Source: Sterolibacterium sp. (GTDB taxonomy: Bacteria > Pseudomonadota > Gammaproteobacteria > Burkholderiales > Rhodocyclaceae). From it: a DNA stretch of 63,395 nucleotides. The DNA lies in contig JAGOSV010000008.1 of NCBI GenBank assembly GCA_018062105.1, positions 1 through 63,395 of the forward strand. The letters run 5' to 3'. A program made the translations under genes and the position numbers. Shown in pieces: positions 57,066-63,395 of the stretch. The notes beneath the pieces are model-generated. The model saw only the letters and a program-made list of their open reading frames with translations. It ran no database searches and was not told where the DNA came from. The stretch's first letter is position 1. Each line of letters begins with the position of its first letter.

Positions 57066-57098
57066 CCAAAAACAAACGGCCTGCATTGCTGCAGGCCG
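57066..57098 (-). terminator. Rho-independent terminator of the tRNA-Lys unit
   Basis: On the minus strand a perfect 9-bp stem (CGGCCTGCA with TGCAGGCCG, 57077-57098) with a 4-nt loop is followed by TTTGTTTTT. It lies directly after tRNA-Lys(CTT) and separates the tRNAs from ispD. Confidence 0.88.
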
Positions 57099-57107
57099 CT
57101 GTATTTT

Positions 57108-57183
57108 TGGTAGGCCGTGTAGGGATCGAACCTACGACCAACGGATTAAGAGTCCGCTGCTCTACCAGCTGAGCTAACGACCC
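57108..57183 (-). tRNA. tRNA-Lys (anticodon CTT)
   Basis: On the minus strand the acceptor 5' strand GGGTCGT pairs with ACGGCCT (one G-U pair), the anticodon loop CTCTTAA gives anticodon CTT, the T-arm encloses TTCGATC, and the CCA end is encoded. It lies 138 bp downstream of a second tRNA-Lys with nearly identical acceptor and D-arm. Confidence 0.95.
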
Positions 57184-57321
57184 AAAAATTCTTTCTTGTT
57201 CTCTCTAACCACACATCACACATGGACCACATGATGACTGCAGAGCGGCAGCAATTATAAACATCAACCTATCAAATTTCAAGCCACTGCCGCAAACCAC
57301 CGCAAACCACCGGTGTATGTC

Positions 57322-57397
57322 TGGTAGGCCGTGCGGGACTCGAACCTGCGACCAACGGATTAAAAGTCCGCTGCTCTACCAACTGAGCTAACGACCC
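57322..57397 (-). tRNA. tRNA-Lys (anticodon TTT)
   Basis: The minus strand carries the same acceptor and D-arm as its neighbour, anticodon loop CTTTTAA with anticodon TTT, and an encoded CCA. The two tRNA-Lys genes probably arose by duplication and then diverged in the anticodon. A promoter lies just upstream, so both are likely cotranscribed. Confidence 0.95.
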
Positions 57398-57412
57398 AAA
57401 GACAAGCCCGCT

Positions 57413-57441
57413 ATTATGTTAGCGCCCACCATGGAAGTCAA
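57413..57441 (-). promoter_or_regulatory. Sigma-70 promoter of the tRNA-Lys unit
   Basis: On the minus strand TTGACT (57436-57441), a 17-bp spacer and CATAAT (57413-57418). Transcription would start about 10 bp before the tRNA-Lys(TTT) 5' end at 57397. Confidence 0.7.
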
Positions 57442-57587
57442 ACATTCACTGTGATTCACTGTGTATTCTGTATGCCATGATGAACCAGACATCCATCGAC
57501 CCTGCCACGCTGCATGCTAATATCCCGCGCGGCTGACGCATCCACAAAAACAGAAGATCGAAACTGCGATGGCAGGGAGCAAAACAG

Positions 57588-58805
57588 ATGGCCAGTGAAG
57601 ACAAAAAAATCAAGGAATACAGCTTCATCTGGGAAGGCAAGGACAAAACCGGCAAGCTCGTGCGCGGCGAGATGCGTGCCGGTGGCGAAACCCTGGTTCG
57701 CTCCACCCTGCGGCGACAGGGGGTCATGGTCACAAAAATCAAGAAGCAAAAGCTCGGCAAGCTAGGCAAGGTCACGGAAAAAGACATCACGCTATTTACC
57801 CGCCAGCTCGCCACCATGATGAAAGCCGGTGTCCCCCTGCTGCAAGCCTTCGACATCGTCGGCAAAGGCAACAGCAATCCCGCCGTCGGCAAGCTGCTCA
57901 ATAACATCCGCACCGATGTCGAAACCGGCTCCAGCCTCAACCAGGCCTTCCGCAAATACCCGCTCTATTTTGATGCCCTGTTCTGCAACCTCGTCGGTGC
58001 CGGCGAGCAGGCCGGGATCCTCGACGCCCTGCTAGATCGCCTGGCAACCTACAAAGAAAAAATCCAGGCCATCAAATCCAAGATCAAATCGGCCCTGTTC
58101 TACCCCATCTCCATCATCGTCGTCGCCTTCATCATCGTTGCGGTCATCATGATTTTCGTGATCCCGCAGTTCAAGGCCATCTTCACCAGCTTCGGTGCTG
58201 ACCTGCCCGCCCCGACGCTACTTCTGATCAGTCTTTCGGATGCCTTCGTCGAATACTGGTACATCATCTTCGGTGCCATCGGTGGCGGGCTGTATTCCTT
58301 CCTGCAAGCCTGGAAACGCTCCAAGGCCCTGCAAATTTCGATGGATCGACTGCTGCTGAAGCTCCCCGTCTTCGGCGACCTGATCCGCAAAGCCACCATT
58401 GCCCGCTGGACACGCACCCTATCGACCATGTTCGCCGCCGGCGTACCGCTCGTCGAAGCCCTCGACTCCGTCGCCGGTGCCGCCGGCAACCACGTCTATT
58501 ACATCGCCACCGTCGCCATCAAGGGCGAAGTCAGCACCGGCCAGAACCTGACCGTCGCCATGCAGAACACCAACCTGTTTCCCAACATGGTGATCCAGAT
58601 GGTGTCGATTGGTGAAGAATCCGGCCAGCTCGATGCCATGCTCAGCAAAGTGGCCGACTTCTACGAAGCCGAAGTGGATGACGCCGTCGAAGCCCTCTCC
58701 AGCCTGATGGAACCCATGATCATGGTTGTTCTCGGCACCCTCATCGGTGGCATGGTGGTCGCCATGTACCTGCCCATCTTCAAGCTCGGCGCGGTTGCCG
58801 GCTGA
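57588..58805 (+). CDS. pilC: Type IV pilus inner-membrane platform protein PilC
   Basis: The product is 405 residues, the normal length, with GGGAG before the start. PilC is the inner-membrane protein around which the pilus assembly ATPases act. The GspF domain occurs twice (about residues 70-195 and 275-400): each has FTRQLATMMKAGVPL- or WTRTLSTMFAAGVPL-like cores and a following hydrophobic segment, with transmembrane helices near 172-195, 220-240 and 380-400. pilD follows downstream. pilB, usually directly upstream, is absent; a tRNA-Lys unit lies there instead. Confidence 0.95.
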   Translation: MASEDKKIKEYSFIWEGKDKTGKLVRGEMRAGGETLVRSTLRRQGVMVTKIKKQKLGKLGKVTEKDITLFTRQLATMMKAGVPLLQAFDIVGKGNSNPAVGKLLNNIRTDVETGSSLNQAFRKYPLYFDALFCNLVGAGEQAGILDALLDRLATYKEKIQAIKSKIKSALFYPISIIVVAFIIVAVIMIFVIPQFKAIFTSFGADLPAPTLLLISLSDAFVEYWYIIFGAIGGGLYSFLQAWKRSKALQISMDRLLLKLPVFGDLIRKATIARWTRTLSTMFAAGVPLVEALDSVAGAAGNHVYYIATVAIKGEVSTGQNLTVAMQNTNLFPNMVIQMVSIGEESGQLDAMLSKVADFYEAEVDDAVEALSSLMEPMIMVVLGTLIGGMVVAMYLPIFKLGAVAG

Positions 58806-58881
58806 TTCACGCCGACGCCGCCCTGTCACCATAGCCCCACCGCCACCCACGCATACCCGCACCCGAAAGCATCTTCACACC

Positions 58882-59742
58882 ATGATTTCTGCCACCGTTC
58901 TCCTCAGCCAGCCCCCTTATCTGGCCGCCCTGTGCCTGATCCTGGGGCTGATCATCGGCAGCTTTCTCAATGTCGTCATCCACCGCATGCCCATCATGAT
59001 GCAGCGCGAATGGGATGCCCAGTGTGCAGAACTGCGCGGCGAAGAACTACCCCAGCACGAACGCTACAACCTCGCCGTCCCCCGCTCGCGCTGCCCGAAA
59101 TGCAGCCACGCCATCAGCGCCTTCGAAAACATCCCCGTCTTCAGCTGGCTCTTCCTGCGTGGCCGCTGCCGTGGCTGTCAGGCCCCGATATCCCTGCGCT
59201 ATCCCCTCATCGAAGCCCTCTGCGGCCTGCTCTCGGCCTATGCCGGCTGGCATTTCGGCTACACCCTGGCCGGCCTCGGTGCCCTGCTGTTCGTCTGGGC
59301 CATGATCGCCCTGACCTTCATCGACTTCGACACCCAACTGCTGCCCGACGACATCACCCTGCCGCTGCTCTGGCTCGGTTTGCTATTCAATCTCGGCGGC
59401 CACTACACCGACCTGAAAAGTGCCGTGATCGGCGCCATGGCCGGCTACCTGGCCCTGTGGAGCGTCTACTGGGGCTTCAAGCTGGTCACTGGCAAAGAAG
59501 GTATGGGTTACGGCGACTTCAAGCTACTGGCCGCCATCGGTGCCTGGTTTGGCTGGCAGATGCTGCCCATGACCATCCTGCTGTCCTCCGTCGTCGGTGC
59601 CATCATCGGCATCGCCCTGATCCTCTTTGCCCGCCACGGCCGCAACACCCCCATCCCCTTCGGCCCCTACCTGGCCACCGCCGGCATCATCGCGCTGTTC
59701 TGGGGCAAGTCCTTGGCTGCCCTGATTTTGCCCACCAGCTGA
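58882..59742 (+). CDS. pilD: Prepilin peptidase PilD
   Basis: The product is 286 residues from ATG 58882; an earlier in-frame start at 58726 lies inside pilC and is rejected. PilD cleaves and N-methylates type IV prepilins and pseudopilins. The N-terminal domain carries the zinc cluster CPKC and CRGC (residues about 73-96), and the aspartic protease core has catalytic Asp in FIDFDTQLLPDD and GYGDFKLLAA. Multiple transmembrane helices follow. It lies 76 bp after pilC and just before glpD. Confidence 0.94.
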   Translation: MISATVLLSQPPYLAALCLILGLIIGSFLNVVIHRMPIMMQREWDAQCAELRGEELPQHERYNLAVPRSRCPKCSHAISAFENIPVFSWLFLRGRCRGCQAPISLRYPLIEALCGLLSAYAGWHFGYTLAGLGALLFVWAMIALTFIDFDTQLLPDDITLPLLWLGLLFNLGGHYTDLKSAVIGAMAGYLALWSVYWGFKLVTGKEGMGYGDFKLLAAIGAWFGWQMLPMTILLSSVVGAIIGIALILFARHGRNTPIPFGPYLATAGIIALFWGKSLAALILPTS

Positions 59743-59761
59743 GCCCTGCACGCGCCATGAC

Positions 59762-61345
59762 ATGACCCCGGAGCACGATCTGCTCATTGTCGGTGGCGGC
59801 ATCAATGGTACTGCCATCGCCCGGGATGCCGCCAAGCGCGGGCTGTCCGTACTGCTGTGCGAACAGGGCGACATCGCCGGCGCCACCTCCTCCGCCAGCA
59901 GCAAGATGATCCACGGTGGCCTGCGCTACCTGGAACACTACGAATTCCGCCTGGTCGCCGAAGCACTGGCCGAGCGCGAAGTGATGCTGCGCATCGCTCC
60001 ACATCTGGCCCGCCCCCTGACCATCGTCATGCCCCACGTCGCCACGCAGCGCCCGGCCTGGCTGATCCGGCTGGGACTGCTGCTCTACGACACCCTGGGC
60101 CGCTGGCAACACCCCACCCACCGCCCCCTCCTGCCCACTTCAAGCGCGCTCGACCTGCGCCAGTCCCCCTATGCAGAAGTGCTGCAAACGGGCTACCCAA
60201 AAGGCTTTGCCTACGCCGATGTCCTCGACGACGATGCCCGCCTGACCCTGGCCACTGCCCGTGCCGCCGCCATGCATGGCGCCACCATCCAGCCCCGCAC
60301 CCGCCTCCTTGCTGCGCAGCGCCAAGACCAGGGCCACGGCTGGCTCGTCCGGCTGGAGCATCATGGGCAACCGCGTGACATCACCGCCCGCGCCCTCATC
60401 AACGCCGCCGGCCCCTGGGTGGCCGCCGTGCGCGATACCTGCCTGCCCCGGCAGGACAAAAACGGAAGCCCTCCTCCCCCGCGCGCCACCGTCCGTCTCA
60501 TCAAAGGCAGCCACATCGTCGTCCCACGCCTCTATCCCGGCAACCACGGCTGGCTACTGCAAAACACCGATCACCGCGTCCTCTTTGTCCTACCCTTCGA
60601 AGAACACCACACCCTCATCGGCACCACCGAAATCCCTCATCCTCACCTCGATACCCCTCCTCGTGCCTCCGCTGCGGAAATCGACTACCTCTGCCAGGCC
60701 GTCGCCCGCTTCTTTCGCCACCCGCCCCGGCCTGAGGATGTCGTCTGGCACTACGCCGGCGTGCGCCCCCTGCACGAAGACGGCCACCACAACGCCGGCG
60801 ATGTCACCCGCGACTACGTCTTCGAACTCGACGGCCGCCCTGATGAAGCGCCTCTGCTCTCCATCTTTGGCGGCAAACTGACCACCCATCGCCGCCTGGC
60901 CGAAGCCGCACTCGATCGCCTCAAACCCTGGTTCCCGCAGCTCCCCGCCAGCACCACCGCCCACCATCCCCTGCCCGGCGGCGACTTCACTGACTTCCCG
61001 CAGCTCCTCGAAACACTACAACAACGCTACCCGCAACTACCCTCCACCCTCCTCGCCAGCCTCGCCTGGCGCCACGGCAGCAACACCCCGGCCGTGCTGA
61101 TGGATGCCCGCACCCCCGCCGACCTCGGCCAGCACTTCGGCGGCAACCTGTACGCGCGTGAAGTCACCTACTTCATCACCCACGAATGGGCGCACACTGC
61201 CGACGACATCCTGTGGCGACGCAGCAAGGCCGGCCTGCACCTTAGCGCCGCACAGCACCAGGTTTTGGGCGACTGGCTGGCCACCCACCACCCCGAACTG
61301 TCCGGCTCCACCGAATCCACCGAACCTGGCGGAGTACCCCGATGA
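59762..61345 (+). CDS. glpD: Aerobic glycerol-3-phosphate dehydrogenase
   Basis: The product is 527 residues. GlpD is a peripheral membrane flavoprotein that oxidises glycerol-3-phosphate to dihydroxyacetone phosphate and feeds electrons to the quinone pool. The FAD-binding motif [18 protein letters not shown], the block [20 protein letters not shown], and the C-terminal DIL-type region are typical. The C-terminus carries a 9-bp tandem duplication (TCCACCGAA, 61307-61324, encoding STEST). It overlaps the glpK start by 4 bp (ATGA). Confidence 0.93.
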   Translation: MTPEHDLLIVGGGINGTAIARDAAKRGLSVLLCEQGDIAGATSSASSKMIHGGLRYLEHYEFRLVAEALAEREVMLRIAPHLARPLTIVMPHVATQRPAWLIRLGLLLYDTLGRWQHPTHRPLLPTSSALDLRQSPYAEVLQTGYPKGFAYADVLDDDARLTLATARAAAMHGATIQPRTRLLAAQRQDQGHGWLVRLEHHGQPRDITARALINAAGPWVAAVRDTCLPRQDKNGSPPPPRATVRLIKGSHIVVPRLYPGNHGWLLQNTDHRVLFVLPFEEHHTLIGTTEIPHPHLDTPPRASAAEIDYLCQAVARFFRHPPRPEDVVWHYAGVRPLHEDGHHNAGDVTRDYVFELDGRPDEAPLLSIFGGKLTTHRRLAEAALDRLKPWFPQLPASTTAHHPLPGGDFTDFPQLLETLQQRYPQLPSTLLASLAWRHGSNTPAVLMDARTPADLGQHFGGNLYAREVTYFITHEWAHTADDILWRRSKAGLHLSAAQHQVLGDWLATHHPELSGSTESTEPGGVPR

Positions 61346-62844
61346 CCCCCTGCCTCCTCGCCCTCGACCAGGGCACCACCAGTGCCCGCGCCCTGCTCTT
61401 TGACTGCAACGGCCAGCTCCTTGGTCTCGCACAGCAAGAATTCACCCAGCATTTCCCGCAAGCCGGCTGGGTCGAACACGACGCCGAAGAACTCTGGGCC
61501 ACCCAGCTCGAAGTCACCCGCCGGGTCATCACCGAAACACGCACCGACCCCCGCCACATCGCCGCCCTCGGCATCACCAACCAACGCGAAACCACCGTCC
61601 TCTGGGAACGCGCGAGCGGCCGGCCGCTCGCCCGCGCCATCGTCTGGCAAGACCGGCGCACCGCGCCCCTCTGCGACGAACTGCGGGCAGCCGGGTTCGA
61701 ACCCCTGTTCCAGCAAAAAACCGGCCTGCTACTCGATCCCTACTTCTCCGGCAGCAAGCTGAAATGACTGCTCGACCACCTGCCCAATGCCCGTGCCCGC
61801 GCACGACGGGGCGAGCTGGCCTTTGGCACCATCGACAGCTGGCTGCTGTGGAAACTCACCAACGGGCGCCAGCACCGAACCGACGCCAGCAACGCCGCCC
61901 GCACCCTGCTCTACAACCTGCACAGCGGCGACTGGGACGACGAACTCCTGCAACTGCTCGACATCCCGCGTGAACTGCTGCCAGAAATTCACCCCAGCAG
62001 CAGCCACCATGGCGACACGGAAGCCCACCTGCTCGGCGCCGCCCTGCCCATCTGCGCCCTCATCGGCGACCAGCAGGCCGCCACCTTCGGCCAGGCCTGC
62101 CTGCACCCCGGCATGGCCAAGAACACCTACGGCACCGGCTGCTTCATGCTGCTCAACACTGGTAGCCAGATCGTCCCCTCACCACACCGGCTGCTCACCA
62201 CCGTCGCCTGGCAACTGCCGGAAGCCACCACCTACGCCCTCGAAGGCAGCGTCTTCATGGCTGGTGCCATCGTCCAGTGGCTGCGCGATGGCCTGGGCAT
62301 CCTGAATCAGGCCAGCGACATAGAGGCCCTGGCCGCCAGCGTTCCCGACAACGGCGGCGTCACCCTAGTGCCCGCCTTCACCGGCCTGGGCGCACCCCAC
62401 TGGCAACCCCACGCCCGCGCCTGCCTGCTTGGCATGAGTCGCGGCACCACCCGCGCCCACATCGCCCGCGCCGCCCTCGAAGCCATCGCCCTGCAAAGCA
62501 CCGACGTACTCAGAGCCATGCAGCAAGACGCTGCCCTGCCCATCACCGAGCTACGCGTCGACGGCGGCGCCGCCCGCAACGACCTGCTCATGCAATGCCA
62601 GGCCGATCTCCTCGGCATCCCCGTCGTGCGCCCCAAACACACCGAAGCCACCGCCCTGGGTGCCGCCTTCCTCGCCGGTCGTCACTGCGGCCTATGGACA
62701 TCGGAGGACGACATCGCCCACCTCTGGCAAGCCGACCGGCGCTTCGAGCCGCAGCTCGACGCCCACCAGCGCGACCACCTGCTCAACCAGTGGAACGATG
62801 CCCTGCGCCTAATCCTGACCACAAGTCCGGCACCACTCCCATGA
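61342..62844 (+). pseudogene. glpK: Glycerol kinase interrupted by an in-frame stop codon
   Basis: The frame is glycerol kinase throughout: [16 protein letters not shown] near the start, the [16 protein letters not shown] block, then a TGA at 61765-61767 (codon 142). The same frame continues at once with [30 protein letters not shown] and runs to the stop at 62844, with all later family blocks intact ([41 protein letters not shown]). The residue expected at the stop is Trp of the SGTKLKWLLDH-type sequence, so the change is TGG to TGA. Either the gene is newly inactivated, or the UGA is read through, or the base is a sequence error. A complete protein would be 500 residues. Confidence 0.9.
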
Positions 62845-62965
62845 CGCATCCACTCTGTCCAGGTTCCATCCCAAGGCCATCTGCGATCACTCTGAACGGC
62901 AAAACGCCCTCTGTATCCAGCCCCACCGCAACCCTCCCCAGACTGCTAGGGATGTGCTGATTAAA

Positions 62966-63314
62966 CCTAGAAACCGCAGTTGACCGCTGATTTCCAGTAT
63001 GAAGTCCTTGTTTTTCTAAACATTTTGGCTCTGATTAGCCCTCACCTTTTGGGTGAGAACACTGGGGAAACACTGATCAAGTCATTCCCGCGAAGGCGGG
63101 AATCCAGTAAGTTGTTGAAACCATGGATTCCCGCCTTCGCGGGAATGACGAAATCTGGACTTCTTCAGCGTTTCCCTAAACCTCCGATTGCACGTTTTTC
63201 CGTCGGCCTGACTGCGTTGCTCCTCCTTGCAGGCATCGGGCATGCAGCGTCGTCGCGTCTTGTCAGACCACCGGAAAAACGCACACTCGAAGGCTTCCAA
63301 CTGCGGTTTCTAGG
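62966..63314. mobile_element. MITE-like element with 17-bp terminal inverted repeats
   Basis: A perfect 17-bp sequence begins CCTAGAAACC at 62966-62982 and its exact reverse complement lies at 63298-63314, flanking 349 bp. Inside are a palindrome pair (63081-63149) and no convincing gene; the 112-codon ORF there only translates the repeats. This size and structure fit a non-autonomous element such as a MITE mobilised by an absent transposase. No clear target-site duplication is visible at the two outer edges. It lies just downstream of glpK. Confidence 0.5.
63081..63149. repeat. REP-type palindrome pair
   Basis: A 26-bp sequence beginning GTCATTCCCGCG (63081-63106) is followed 17 bp later by its exact reverse complement (63124-63149). 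Each arm is itself a palindrome (ATTCCCGC and GCGGGAAT around GAAG). This arrangement is the classic extragenic repeat pair of proteobacteria. Confidence 0.9.
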
Positions 63315-63330
63315 ATAATTCGGAATCGTC

Positions 63331-63375
63331 GTTCCGGCGAAGGTGACCGAAGGAAATGCCCTTGGGTGCCGGAAC
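63331..63375. repeat. Degenerate REP-like repeat at the right edge
   Basis: GTTCCGGC (63331-63338) pairs with GCCGGAAC (63368-63375). It resembles the CCGGCGAA-GCCGGAAC type of extragenic palindrome but is degraded, and a smaller hairpin (GGGT with ACCC) lies inside the right arm. It may continue past the window end. Confidence 0.5.
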
Positions 63376-63395
63376 CCAGAAAAATCAATGCTCCG

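Noticed and set aside
61765-61767. UGA in glpK as selenocysteine or programmed recoding
   Set aside because: The position is a conserved Trp rather than a Cys, and no SECIS-like hairpin was recognised directly downstream; a nonsense change or sequence error is simpler.
62980-63318. 112-codon ORF in the right-edge repeat region
   Set aside because: Its translation contains the familiar REP-derived peptide pattern (PRRRESS and WIPAFAGMT); it overlaps a palindrome pair and terminal inverted repeat, so it is not a gene.

Overview
The window looks like a chromosomal segment of a GC-rich, Gram-negative betaproteobacterium, probably Rhodocyclales or a near relative. This is inferred from gene content: an LPS and outer-membrane assembly block in the usual betaproteobacterial order, a ubiquinone/cytochrome bc1 respiratory set next to sspAB, type IV pilus genes, an MCE lipid transporter fused to a STAS domain, and polyphosphate genes. 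There is no rRNA operon, phage or CRISPR array. Most of the window is ordinary core genome with accessory pieces between the blocks.

Layout. 1-3.7 kb (+): the 3' part of an outer-membrane beta-barrel gene that may be frameshifted, and an exported TPR-CHAT putative cysteine protease. 4.0-8.8 kb (+): the stress module prkA-yeaH-spoVR. 8.8-9.2 kb: a decayed BrnT toxin gene and tRNA-Leu. 9.3-12.9 kb (-): parE followed by a NERD-domain helicase. 13.3-15.2 kb (+): corA, then tRNA-Val, tRNA-Glu and tRNA-Asp. 15.3-19.1 kb (-): gph, ubiG, an OmpA-like protein, and a paraslipin/NfeD pair. 19.2-24.4 kb: a membrane GGDEF protein convergent with a TonB receptor and a periplasmic binding protein. 24.5-40.1 kb (-): a nearly continuous run rpsB-tsf-pyrH-frr-uppS-cdsA-dxr-rseP-bamA-skp-lpxD-fabZ-lpxA-lpxB-rnhB-rRNA methyltransferase, with a clear promoter upstream of rpsB. 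40.2-44.1 kb (-): petABC and sspAB. 44.2-49.3 kb (-): ppx with a five-gene MCE transport cluster. 49.7-55.7 kb (+): a short PstS-like protein, a porin-like protein and a GGDEF protein, then ppk with a PHO-box-like site. 55.7-57.4 kb (-): ispDF and two tRNA-Lys. 57.6-62.8 kb (+): pilC, pilD, glpD and a glpK interrupted by one stop codon. 62.9-63.4 kb: a MITE-like element with a REP-type palindrome pair inside.

How the genes work together. The 24-40 kb block links translation (S2, EF-Ts, RRF), UMP synthesis, isoprenoid and undecaprenyl carrier synthesis (dxr, uppS; ispDF lie at 56 kb), phospholipid precursor (cdsA), envelope stress (rseP), outer-membrane protein assembly (bamA, skp) and lipid A synthesis (lpxD, fabZ, lpxA, lpxB). 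The 47-56 kb region has a phosphate theme: exopolyphosphatase and polyphosphate kinase flank a cluster of a PstS-like protein, a porin-like protein and a membrane diguanylate cyclase, and ppk carries the candidate PHO box. That three-gene cluster is my best candidate for an under-described system, a possible phosphate-linked, outer-membrane-coupled c-di-GMP module. Poly-C tracts lie in two of its three genes. Other notable points are the glpK nonsense codon, the BrnT relic, the edge element with perfect 17-bp terminal inverted repeats, and a recurring pattern of 8-11 bp tandem duplications in spacers and a few genes.
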